Assembly: GCA_041392805.1 (NCBI GenBank)
Contig: JAWKLJ010000001.1
Location: forward strand, 1,178,001 to 1,242,000
Origin: Saprospiraceae bacterium
GTDB lineage: Bacteria > Bacteroidota > Bacteroidia > Chitinophagales > Saprospiraceae
Direction: 5' to 3'
DNA: 64,000 nt
Position numbers and translations under genes: made by a program
Shown: positions 17,431 to 25,145 of the stretch, one piece after another
Numbering within the stretch: the stretch's first letter is position 1
How the letters are laid out: the number at the start of each line of letters is the position of its first letter
The notes under the pieces: model-generated
The model's database searches: none
What the model saw: only the letters and a program-made list of their open reading frames with translations
Told to the model about the DNA's origin: nothing

Positions 17431-17677
17431 TATCAGGGATTTGGAAGCGTACCTGGAAGGGCGCCTGTCTCAGGCGGAACAGCAGCGGCTTCAGACGGCC
17501 TTGTTGGTGTCTCCGACTTTGTCTGAAGAGCTAGTGGCCCAACAAGGGGCCTATCAGCTCATCCGGGAGCGCGGTCGCCAACAATTGAAAAACGAGTTAG
17601 AACAGCTTCATGTGGCCTTGATGAGGGAGGAAGGGAAGCGGCAATGGAGAGAAAGGATTTTGGCTTTTTTTAGGTGA
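17411..17677 (+). CDS. Small soluble partner of the ECF sigma factor (putative mini anti-sigma)
   Basis: An 88-residue, highly charged, mostly helical protein. The N-terminal RDIRDLEAYLEGRLSQAEQQRLQTAL resembles the start of anti-sigma domains (DLEAYLEGRLS followed by a helix), but there is no zinc-binding His/Cys set and no transmembrane helix. It starts 20 bases inside the sigma gene, so expression is coupled. It may be a cytoplasmic anti-sigma lacking the usual membrane anchor. Function is inferred from position only. Confidence 0.6.
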   Translation: MRKSLRDIRDLEAYLEGRLSQAEQQRLQTALLVSPTLSEELVAQQGAYQLIRERGRQQLKNELEQLHVALMREEGKRQWRERILAFFR

Positions 17678-18004
17678 GACTTGGGGTTTGGGCTTTTGAC
17701 ATTCTGGAAGGGGGAAGTCGGAAGGGGGAAGTCGGAAGTCGGAAGGGGGAAAGGGGAAGTCGGAAGGGGGAATTGGGAAGGGGGGCTGCCTCCGGCAGTT
17801 AACAAAGAGGGGAAATGGGGCACCTGATGCTGACGCTGGTATGGGATTTCGCTTTACTCAAGTTCACATTTCCACTTTTCCTTTTGCACTTCGTTCGCAT
17901 CCGACTGCAAAAAAATGCCTCCTTCAAAAAGACATTTGCGCACAGGCCTCTACTAAAGCAATGCTCAATCAATAAATCAGATTATTCGTTAAAATTTAAT
18001 CGTT
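17678..18004. repeat. G-rich tandem repeat in gene-free spacer
   Basis: From about 17706 to 17784, short units of GGAAGGGGGAAGTC and GGAAGTC recur imperfectly. The rest of the spacer to the ClpP start is ordinary DNA with no supported gene. Confidence 0.6.
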
Positions 18005-18652
18005 ATGGACTACCATAATAGTGTTATTCCTATGGTCATAGATGGGCATGGCTCGGGCGAGCGTGCTTATGACATCTATAGCCTCTTGTTAAAAGAGCGA
18101 GTGGTTTTTCTCAATGCACAAGTTGAGGAGCGGATGGCTAACCTGATAATTGCTCAACTGCTGTATTTGGACAGCCAGGACTCCAAACGGCCGATCAACC
18201 TTTACATCTGTAGCCCTGGGGGGAGTGTCTACGCAGGCTTGGCCATTTACGACACGATGCAGATGATCAAGGCTCCTGTACACACCACAGCGGTGGGAAT
18301 GACCGCCAGCATGGGCACCATCTTATTATCGGCAGGGGCTGCGGGAAAAAGGTATTCGCTGCCACATGCCACCATCCATATGCATCCTGCTGGTGGAGGA
18401 GCCAAAGGTTATACGGAAGATGTGGGGATAGCCTATCGGGAGCAGGAGCGCCTCCAAGCGCAGCTTTTTCACCTGGTGGGCAAACATTCGGGGCGCAGCT
18501 GGCGGGAAATAGAGACGGATTTTAAACGGGATTGTTATATGAATGCCATGCAAGCGCTTGAATATGGCTTGATCGATGAGATTTTAGGGGATAGTAGTGA
18601 TGTCATTTTTTTAGAGCCGGAGCGGAGTAGGGTCAAGACGTTGATTGGGTAG
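18005..18652 (+). CDS. clpP: ATP-dependent Clp protease proteolytic subunit
   Basis: Serine peptidase that degrades unfolded or tagged proteins in a tetradecamer with a Clp ATPase. The 215-residue product keeps the catalytic triad: Ser102 in GMTASMGTILL, His127 in TIHMHPAGG, and Asp176 in FKRDCYMNA. The His loop (HMHPAGGGAKG) departs from the usual HQPLGG form, and the N-terminus starts directly with the mature-like segment without a propeptide. No clpX or tig gene is adjacent, unlike the usual tig-clpP-clpX order, so this may be a second, divergent ClpP. Confidence 0.92.
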   Translation: MDYHNSVIPMVIDGHGSGERAYDIYSLLLKERVVFLNAQVEERMANLIIAQLLYLDSQDSKRPINLYICSPGGSVYAGLAIYDTMQMIKAPVHTTAVGMTASMGTILLSAGAAGKRYSLPHATIHMHPAGGGAKGYTEDVGIAYREQERLQAQLFHLVGKHSGRSWREIETDFKRDCYMNAMQALEYGLIDEILGDSSDVIFLEPERSRVKTLIG

Positions 18653-18655
18653 TAA

Positions 18656-18856
18656 GGTGCCGAGCTGGAGCTCGGTACCAGCGCTAGTATAGTTGGGGTA
18701 CCGAGCTGGAGCTCGGTACCAGCGGCGTGGAGTGCTCGGTACTAGCGGCGTTATCGAGCTGGAGCTCGGTACCAGCGGCGTGGAGTGCTTGGTACTAGCG
18801 GCGTTATCGAGATGGAGCTCGGTACCAGCGGCAATGGAGTGCTTGGTACCAGCGGG
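18656..18856. repeat. Array of AGCTGGAGCT palindromes between clpP and the Rrf2 gene
   Basis: About eight full or half copies of arms (GTACCGAGCT, AGCTCGGTAC) fill the whole gap between two convergent stop codons. Full copies are at 18657-18678 and 18698-18719; later ones are degraded (TTATCGAGCTGGAGCTC, GAGATGGAGCTC). Each is followed by CAGCGGC or TAGCGGC. The array probably grew by local duplication and may separate the two transcripts. Confidence 0.8.
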
Positions 18857-19330
18857 TTAGAGCATGGCGCCGAGGTGCTGTTCTAGTTTTTCGCGAAGGC
18901 TGAGTTGGGTTTCGCCTTCGTTACCGATGAGGTCAGCGAGGGTTATTTTTTCCAGGAGTTGATCGACTGCATATTGGACGATTTTCCAGAGGGAGCGAAC
19001 GGAGCAGTCGACGGAATTGGTACAGAAATTATTCAGGCCGGAGAATCCACCACAAAACTGGTCATCGAACAGGCGGCCACCGAGGGAAGTGAGAACGTCA
19101 TTGATCCTGATCTCAGCGGCGGGTTTGGCAAGGACATAGCCACCTTTTTGTCCGCGGGTGCTCTCGACAAAACCAGCCAGGCGCAGGGCTCTCGTGAGTT
19201 TGCCTACATAAGCTAGGGACAGGCCCTCCAATTCGCTTAATTGGGGAATACTCAAACCATCTACTTTATTGGCGCGTCCAATGCGAAGCAATATCCGTAT
19301 GCCATATTCATCTTGTGCTGAAATTTTCAT
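18857..19330 (-). CDS. Rrf2-family (IscR/SufR-like) Fe-S-type transcriptional regulator
   Basis: The ATG at 19330 (MKISAQDEYGIRILL) gives the standard Rrf2 N-terminus; a start at 19360 would overlap the upstream gene. The 157-residue protein has a winged helix-turn-helix (about 10-70, SIPQLSELEGLSLAYVGKL and KGGYVLAKPA). Three cysteines, Cys93, Cys103 and Cys109, lie where IscR and NsrR ligate an Fe-S cluster, but the first gap is longer (C-x9-C-x5-C) than the usual C-x5-C-x5-C. It is last in the suf operon and probably senses cluster status. Confidence 0.9.
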   Translation of the reverse strand: MKISAQDEYGIRILLRIGRANKVDGLSIPQLSELEGLSLAYVGKLTRALRLAGFVESTRGQKGGYVLAKPAAEIRINDVLTSLGGRLFDDQFCGGFSGLNNFCTNSVDCSVRSLWKIVQYAVDQLLEKITLADLIGNEGETQLSLREKLEQHLGAML

Positions 19331-19340
19331 AAGCATTAAT

Positions 19341-19655
19341 TTAAAACATATCCAAGGCAAATTTCGCTTCCTCTGTCATCATACTTTTGTTCCAGGGAGG
19401 ATCCCATACCAGGCGTAAATCAACGTCGGTTACCCCTTCTACACTGTATATTTTCTCCTGTACTTCCATTGGCAAGGCTTCCGCTACAGGGCAAGCCGGG
19501 GAGGTCAGGGTCATTTTCAGAAATACAGCCCCTTTTTCATCGACAGTATGCTCATAGATGAGGCCCAATGCGTAGATATCAACCGGAATTTCCGGATCAT
19601 AAATCGTTTGGAGCTGTTCAATGATTTGTGCTTCTATCTTTTTGGTGTCAATCAT
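19341..19655 (-). CDS. sufT: SufT-like DUF59/MIP18 Fe-S assembly factor
   Basis: A 104-residue protein of the DUF59/MIP18 family, which aids Fe-S cluster maturation or transfer. The N-terminal IIEQLQTIYDPEIPVDIYALGLIYE is the signature stretch, and the conserved reactive Cys lies in LTSPACPVAEALP (about residue 54). The end DPPWNKSMMTEEAKFALDMF is the typical C-terminus of SUF-linked members. The start is 2 bases after the sufE stop, in the suf operon. Confidence 0.92.
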   Translation of the reverse strand: MIDTKKIEAQIIEQLQTIYDPEIPVDIYALGLIYEHTVDEKGAVFLKMTLTSPACPVAEALPMEVQEKIYSVEGVTDVDLRLVWDPPWNKSMMTEEAKFALDMF

Positions 19656-19657
19656 GA

Positions 19658-20080
19658 TTAGGCGTTCTTTGCATTGATGGCCAGGCCATATAGTTTCATT
19701 TGCTTGATCATACTCACCAATCCATTAGATCGGGTCAGTGACAGGTGTTCCTTCAGCCCAATTTCATCAATAAAGTATAAATCTGTTGCGGCTATATCAG
19801 CCGCAGGCTGATCCGAAAAGACTCGAACCAGTAAAGCAATTAATCCTTTTGTAATGATTGCATCACTATCTGCCGTAAAAATAACCTTGTCTTCCTTTGG
19901 AGCGGCATGTAGCCATACCCGGCTTTGGCAGCCTTTGATCAGGTGATCCTCGTCTTTGTATTGCGCTTCAATCTGCGGTAAGTTTTTACCCAGTTCAATA
20001 ATGTATTCATACTTCTCCGTCCAATCTGCGAAGAGGGAGAATTCATCAATGATCTCTTCTTGTATATCGTTAATAGTCAT
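19658..20080 (-). CDS. sufE: Cysteine desulfuration protein SufE
   Basis: Accepts persulfide sulfur from SufS and stimulates its activity. The 140-residue length is right for SufE, and the acceptor is Cys51 in DHLIKGCQSRVWL. The preceding YIIELGKNLPQI and the later FFSDQPAADIA-like segment (VFSDQPAADIAATDLYF) are typical. It starts 4 bases after the sufS stop. SufE adjacent to SufS, with no sufU, marks this as the SufSE type. Confidence 0.95.
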   Translation of the reverse strand: MTINDIQEEIIDEFSLFADWTEKYEYIIELGKNLPQIEAQYKDEDHLIKGCQSRVWLHAAPKEDKVIFTADSDAIITKGLIALLVRVFSDQPAADIAATDLYFIDEIGLKEHLSLTRSNGLVSMIKQMKLYGLAINAKNA

Positions 20081-20084
20081 AGCG

Positions 20085-21329
20085 TTATCTCAACATTTTG
20101 GCTGTCCGGCGAACGGCGTCTACCAGACGATCGACGTCTTCTTTTGTGTTATAAATAGCAAAGGAGGCCCTTACGGTTCCGGGGATACCAAAGCGATCCA
20201 TAAGGGGTTGGGTGCAATGGTGGCCGGTTCGTACGGCGACGCCCATTTGATCCAAGAGGGTACCCACATCGTAGGGGTGCGCCCCTTCCAACAAAAAGGA
20301 AATGACGCTGGCCTTGTTTTCTGCTGTACCAATAAAACGGATGCCGTCAATGGTTTTTAATTGCTCCATTCCGTACACCAGCAAGTTGTGTTCATGTCGC
20401 GCAATGAATTCATGGCCAATTTGCTGCATATATTCTACGGCAGCGCCGAGGCCGATGGTACCTGCGATATCAGGGGTGCCCGCTTCAAATTTGTGGGGTA
20501 ATTCGTTGAAGGTCGTACCTGCAAAAGAGACCGTTTCAATCATTTCTCCCCCACCCTGATAAGGTGGCATTGCATTGAGCCATTTTTCTTTGCCATACAA
20601 GACCCCGATGCCTGTTGGGCCAAACATTTTGTGGCCAGAAAAAGCATAAAAATCAACATCTAAGGCCTGAACATCTACTTTGAGGTGCGGAATAGCTTGG
20701 GCGCCGTCCAGAAGAACGGGAATACCTTTGGCGTGTGCCAATTCAATGAGTTGTTCTACCGGATTAATGGTTCCTAAGGTGTTGGAGACATGCACTACCG
20801 CGACGAGCTTGGTCTTTTCGCTCAATAGCTTTTCATATTCCTCCATCACGAGTTCTCCCCTATCGTTGACAGGAATGACCTTCAGCTTTGCTCCTGTTTG
20901 TTCACAGATGAGTTGCCAAGGAACGATATTCGAATGGTGTTCCATGGCACTAACAATGACCTCATCTCCTTCTTTGAAGAATTTTCGGCCAAAGGAAGAA
21001 GCCACGAGGTTGATCCCTTCGGTGGTACCCCGGACAAACAAGACCTCTTTTTCGCTGGGTGCATTGATAAAACCCTGGACCAAATGACGTGCCCGTTCAT
21101 AGGCGTCGGTCGCTTCCTGGCTCAATTGGTACACCCCACGATGGACATTAGCATGTTGGTGTTGGTAGTAGTAGTCCATCGCATCTAACACCGCCTGTGG
21201 CTTTTGGCTGGAAGCAGCACTATCCAGGAAAACCATAGGGTTACCGCGCATTTTCCGTTTCAAAATAGGAAAATTAGCTCTGATGGCCTGGACATCGTAT
21301 AGTTTGGATTCGGCGCTTATGGTAGCCAT
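20085..21329 (-). CDS. sufS: Cysteine desulfurase SufS
   Basis: PLP-dependent enzyme releasing sulfur from cysteine for cluster assembly. The 414-residue protein has the PLP-binding lysine in DFYAFSGHKMFGPTG, the substrate motif EHHSNIVPW, and the persulfide Cys in RTGHHCTQPL (about residue 375), all of the group II SufS/CsdA type. It follows sufD with an 81-bp gap that contains a GC hairpin. Confidence 0.96.
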   Translation of the reverse strand: MATISAESKLYDVQAIRANFPILKRKMRGNPMVFLDSAASSQKPQAVLDAMDYYYQHQHANVHRGVYQLSQEATDAYERARHLVQGFINAPSEKEVLFVRGTTEGINLVASSFGRKFFKEGDEVIVSAMEHHSNIVPWQLICEQTGAKLKVIPVNDRGELVMEEYEKLLSEKTKLVAVVHVSNTLGTINPVEQLIELAHAKGIPVLLDGAQAIPHLKVDVQALDVDFYAFSGHKMFGPTGIGVLYGKEKWLNAMPPYQGGGEMIETVSFAGTTFNELPHKFEAGTPDIAGTIGLGAAVEYMQQIGHEFIARHEHNLLVYGMEQLKTIDGIRFIGTAENKASVISFLLEGAHPYDVGTLLDQMGVAVRTGHHCTQPLMDRFGIPGTVRASFAIYNTKEDVDRLVDAVRRTAKMLR

Positions 21330-21377
21330 ATGGTTTACATTTTACTTTATGTTATTCAATTTTGGTGCGTTGAGGTC

Positions 21378-21395
21378 GTTGGTCGGGAGACCAAC
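21378..21395 (-). promoter_or_regulatory. Intercistronic hairpin between sufD and sufS
   Basis: GTTGGTC (21378-21384) and GACCAAC (21389-21395) form a 7-bp stem with a GGGA loop in the only sizeable gap of the operon. No U-run follows, so it is not a standard terminator. It might mark a processing or stability point altering sufD:sufS ratios. Confidence 0.4.
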
Positions 21396-21410
21396 AACGG
21401 GCGTTGACAG

Positions 21411-22748
21411 CTATGGTTGCAGGAGGAATTTCTCGGAGATCAGGTTTTCAACAGCATGAATAACCTTTTCTTCGGGCATATTGACTAAGACCTCTTTTAG
21501 GAAAGCGTGCTGCAACAGCGCCCTTGCTTTTTCGTCCGACAGCCCTCGGCTACGGAGGTAGAAAACAGCGGATTCATCCAGTTGCCCGATGGTTGCGCCG
21601 TGGCTACATTTGACATCATCAGCATAAATTTCCAGCTGGGGTTTGCTATCTACGTTTGCACTTGGCGAAAGCACCAAACTGCTATTTTGCTGAAAAGCAT
21701 TTGTTTTTTGCGCATCTGGGCGCACCAATACTTTGCCATTAAAGACTGCCGAGGCCTTGTCATTAACGATGCCTTTATAGAGTTCACTGCTTTCGCAATG
21801 CGGGAAAGCATGATCGATAAAAGTCTGGTTATCAATGTGTTGATCTCCTCTAGCAAAGTACATGCCATAGAAGTTGGTAGCTGTAGATTCTGAAAGCAGG
21901 ATAGCCCCTAAATTATTTCGAACGATCCGGCTTCCCAAATCGGATAAATAGGCTGTATAAGTACTAGCGCGTTCCTGTCTGACCCTGGTGTTGTTGATAT
22001 GAAAGGCAGTTGTGCTTTCATCCTGTATGCGATAATGCTTTAGGTGGGCATTTTCAGCAACATAAAAGCGATTGGTCACATTTGTAAAATAAGGGTTTTC
22101 GGTAGAGGCCTGGCCCAGGTAGTGTTCAATAATTTGTAATTCAGCGCTACGTTCTAAGCACACAAAAACCTGTGGATGGGTAAAAATAGGTGCTTGTGTT
22201 GTATGAGAAATATACAAAAAGTGAATAGGTTTTTCTATCACCACATTTTTAGGTACATGAACGAAGTAGCCCTGATTGGCGAAAGCCATATTGAGGCATT
22301 CGAAGGCATTGTGGGTTTCGTTTTCCTCATTAAATAGCTGATCTTCGATCGTTGCTTTAAAGCGAACATCCTCCAATGCCGCAGCCATGGGCAGCAGGCT
22401 TAGGCCTTCGGGAAGGCCATCCAACTGAGAATGTTCACGGCTAAATACGCCATTGATAAAGGTCAGGGTGAAGGTATCCAAACACACGATATTAGCCGCC
22501 TTGACTGCCTGGTGGGTCAGGGTAATCGCCTGGCCATTTTGGTAAGAAGGCGCTAAAACCCGGGTGACTGCTGTATATTTCCAATCTTCATCCCGGCGAG
22601 TAGGGAAAGGAGTGGCTTCCAATTTTTCCATCGCCAGGCGCTGCCATTCGGATAAGGCTGATGAGGCCTGGCCATTCAAGGACTGTTCAAACAGTTTTTG
22701 AAACCAGCCGAGGGTATCCGATTGTTTTTCTTGCAAAGTGCTCAACAT
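21411..22748 (-). CDS. sufD: Fe-S cluster assembly scaffold subunit SufD
   Basis: Component of the SufBC2D scaffold. The 445-residue protein has the beta-helix core and the characteristic C-terminal half: ATNFYGMYFARGDQHIDNQTFIDH, NGKVLVRPDAQKTNAFQQN and EIYADDVKCSHGATIGQLDE, including the Cys-His pair of the SufB/D family (KCSHGA). It lies between sufC and sufS, with a 19-bp gap after sufC. Confidence 0.95.
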   Translation of the reverse strand: MLSTLQEKQSDTLGWFQKLFEQSLNGQASSALSEWQRLAMEKLEATPFPTRRDEDWKYTAVTRVLAPSYQNGQAITLTHQAVKAANIVCLDTFTLTFINGVFSREHSQLDGLPEGLSLLPMAAALEDVRFKATIEDQLFNEENETHNAFECLNMAFANQGYFVHVPKNVVIEKPIHFLYISHTTQAPIFTHPQVFVCLERSAELQIIEHYLGQASTENPYFTNVTNRFYVAENAHLKHYRIQDESTTAFHINNTRVRQERASTYTAYLSDLGSRIVRNNLGAILLSESTATNFYGMYFARGDQHIDNQTFIDHAFPHCESSELYKGIVNDKASAVFNGKVLVRPDAQKTNAFQQNSSLVLSPSANVDSKPQLEIYADDVKCSHGATIGQLDESAVFYLRSRGLSDEKARALLQHAFLKEVLVNMPEEKVIHAVENLISEKFLLQP

Positions 22749-22767
22749 GATGCAATGGTTTTAGATT

Positions 22768-23535
22768 TTAAAGTGAAAGCATACCAGCAGCTACCTCTTC
22801 CTTAATCCAGTCGTAGCCTTTCTCTTCCAACTCATGGGCGAGGTTTTTATCGCCAGATTTAACAATTCGACCATTGTAAAGCACGTGTACAAAGTCGGGT
22901 ACAATATAATTAAGCAATCGTTGATAGTGTGTAACCACAATAAAGGAGCGATCTGCCTGGCGCAATTGATTGACCGCCTCGGAGACGATTTTCAAAGCGT
23001 CAATATCCAGTCCGCTATCCGTTTCGTCGAGGATGGCTAATTTGGGCTCTAGCAATGCCATTTGCAGCATTTCATTCCGTTTTTTCTCCCCACCTGAGAA
23101 GCCCTCATTCAAGGAGCGCGAGAGGAATTTGGGGTCGATCTCCAACATGGCAGCTTTCTCGCGAATAAGTCTCAACATTTCTACCGGTTTCAATTCTTCC
23201 TGCCCACGCGCCTCACGGACGGAATTAACGGCACTTTTCAGGAAGGTGGCAGTGGTAACGCCAGGAATTTCGACGGGATACTGGAAGGCCATAAAAACAC
23301 CTGCTTGTGCTCTTTCATCCACTTCCATTTCCAGCAAGTCTTTTCCCAGGAAGGAGATGCTTCCATCTACTACTTCGTATTCCTCTCGACCAGAAAGGAC
23401 ATTAGCGAGGGTACTTTTTCCTGAGCCATTGGGTCCCATAATAGCGTGTATTTCGCCGGGTTTGATATCCAGGCTAATGCCTTTGAGGATCGCTTTATCT
23501 TCGATGTTTACTTTTAAATTTTTGATGCTTAACAT
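22768..23535 (-). CDS. sufC: SUF complex ATPase SufC
   Basis: ABC-type ATPase that drives conformational change of the SufBC2D scaffold. In 255 residues: Walker A GPNGSGKST (about 35-43), signature SGGEKKRNE, and Walker B LAILDETDSGLD, with the Glu following the Walker B Asp. SufC has no transmembrane partner; it works with SufB and SufD encoded on either side. Confidence 0.97.
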   Translation of the reverse strand: MLSIKNLKVNIEDKAILKGISLDIKPGEIHAIMGPNGSGKSTLANVLSGREEYEVVDGSISFLGKDLLEMEVDERAQAGVFMAFQYPVEIPGVTTATFLKSAVNSVREARGQEELKPVEMLRLIREKAAMLEIDPKFLSRSLNEGFSGGEKKRNEMLQMALLEPKLAILDETDSGLDIDALKIVSEAVNQLRQADRSFIVVTHYQRLLNYIVPDFVHVLYNGRIVKSGDKNLAHELEEKGYDWIKEEVAAGMLSL

Positions 23536-23570
23536 ATGCTATATTGTGTTAGTCTTAATCAGATGATGGT

Positions 23571-25016
23571 TTAACCCACGCTACCTTCGAGGGTGATTGC
23601 TAATAATTTCTGTGCTTCCACGGCGAATTCCATTGGCAATTCATTGAATACCTCTTTGCAATAGCCATTGACAATCATATTGATGGAATCTTCTTCGCTC
23701 AGGCCGCGTTGCTTACAATAAAACAATTGGTCTTCACCAATTTTGGAGGTAGTAGCTTCGTGTTCTACTTTTGCGGTATTGTTTTCTACTTCCAGGTAGG
23801 GGAAAGTATGTGCGCCGCATTTATCGCCCATAAGCAAGGAGTCGCAGACGGAAAAGTTGTGGGCATTTTCTGCCTTTTTGCCGATTTTCACCAATCCACG
23901 GTAGGAATTGTGGCTATAACCTGCCGAAATGCCTTTAGAAACGATGGTACTCCGGGTATTTTTGCCGAGGTGAATCATTTTAGTCCCCGTATCTGCTTGC
24001 TGGCGGTTGTTGGTCACGGCTACCGAATAGAATTCACCAACAGAGTTGTCTCCTTTAAGGATGCAGCTAGGGTATTTCCAAGTAATAGCAGAGCCCGTTT
24101 CCACCTGTGTCCAGGAAATTTTGGAATTTTTCCCTGCACACAAACCTCTTTTGGTTACAAAATTGTAGATTCCACCCTTGCCATTTTTATCGCCAGGGTA
24201 CCAGTTTTGTACCGTTGAATATTTCACCTCTGCATTGTCTAATGTAATGATCTCTACCACCGCAGCATGCAACTGGTTTTCGTCCCGCATGGGCGCCGTA
24301 CAGCCTTCGAGGTAACTCACATAAGAACCTTCCTCGGCAACGATCAGGGTTCTTTCAAACTGCCCGGTATTGGCGGCATTGATCCGAAAATAGGTAGACA
24401 ATTCCATCGGGCAACGCACGCCTTTGGGAATGTATACAAAGGATCCATCGCTAAATACGGCGGAATTCAAGGCAGCGAAAAAATTATCCTGATAAGGAAC
24501 GACGGTGCCCAGGTATTTCCGAACGAGTTCAGGGTGTTCTTTCACTGCTTCGCTAAAAGAGGAAAAAATGATGCCCAGTTCAGCCAATTTCTCTTTGAAG
24601 GTGGTCTTCACTGAAACACTGTCAATCACGGCATCGACCGCTACGCCTGCCAGGAATTTTTGCTCCTCTAGGGGAATACCTAACCTGGCAAACGTTTTTA
24701 GCAGGTCAGGGTCAACCTGGTCTAAACTTTCGTATTGTGGTTTTTTCTTAGGGGCGGCATAATAGATAATATCCTGGTAATCAATGGGTGGATAATCTAC
24801 GTTTGGCCAAGTGGGTTCGACCAGCTCCTGCCAGTGACGAAAGGCTTTGAGTCGCCACTCAAGCAAAAATGCAGGTTCTTCTTTCTTGGCGGAGATTGCC
24901 CGAACGGTATCTTCTGTCAAACCTTTGGGTAAGGTTTCGGTATCGATATCGCTTGTAAACCCGTATTTATAATCACTACCTGTGTGTGCTTCTAAGGTCT
25001 GCATTGAATCGCTCAT
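23571..25016 (-). CDS. sufB: Fe-S cluster assembly scaffold subunit SufB
   Basis: Scaffold on which the nascent cluster forms. The 481-residue protein is standard length, with the core SVYVPKGV-like segment (FVYIPKGVRCPMELSTYFRIN), SYLEGCTAPMRDENQLHAAVVEI containing the Cys used for sulfur transfer, and GDKCGAHTFPYLEVENNTAKVEHEATTSKI. It is first in the operon; a palindrome over a Bacteroidota promoter box lies just upstream (25055-25086). Confidence 0.97.
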   Translation of the reverse strand: MSDSMQTLEAHTGSDYKYGFTSDIDTETLPKGLTEDTVRAISAKKEEPAFLLEWRLKAFRHWQELVEPTWPNVDYPPIDYQDIIYYAAPKKKPQYESLDQVDPDLLKTFARLGIPLEEQKFLAGVAVDAVIDSVSVKTTFKEKLAELGIIFSSFSEAVKEHPELVRKYLGTVVPYQDNFFAALNSAVFSDGSFVYIPKGVRCPMELSTYFRINAANTGQFERTLIVAEEGSYVSYLEGCTAPMRDENQLHAAVVEIITLDNAEVKYSTVQNWYPGDKNGKGGIYNFVTKRGLCAGKNSKISWTQVETGSAITWKYPSCILKGDNSVGEFYSVAVTNNRQQADTGTKMIHLGKNTRSTIVSKGISAGYSHNSYRGLVKIGKKAENAHNFSVCDSLLMGDKCGAHTFPYLEVENNTAKVEHEATTSKIGEDQLFYCKQRGLSEEDSINMIVNGYCKEVFNELPMEFAVEAQKLLAITLEGSVG

Positions 25017-25054
25017 ACACTTATCATTTTTTAGACTAAATCTAGATTAGGGTG

Positions 25055-25086
25055 CAAATGTACTATTTATACAAAAAAGTATAAAT
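25055..25086 (-). promoter_or_regulatory. suf operon promoter with overlapping palindromic operator
   Basis: On the minus strand, TACATTTG (25055-25062) fits TAnnTTTG and lies about 40 bases before the sufB ATG. Immediately upstream is ATTTATAC-N6-GTATAAAT (25065-25086), an exact 8-bp-arm inverted repeat. Rrf2-family repressors bind such AT-rich dyads, and the operon ends with an Rrf2 gene, so this is the probable feedback operator. Confidence 0.65.
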
Positions 25087-25145
25087 AAGGTTTAGTGATT
25101 TTTTTATTTTTTTTTATTTTTAGAAATTCAATAAATCCACCCGAC

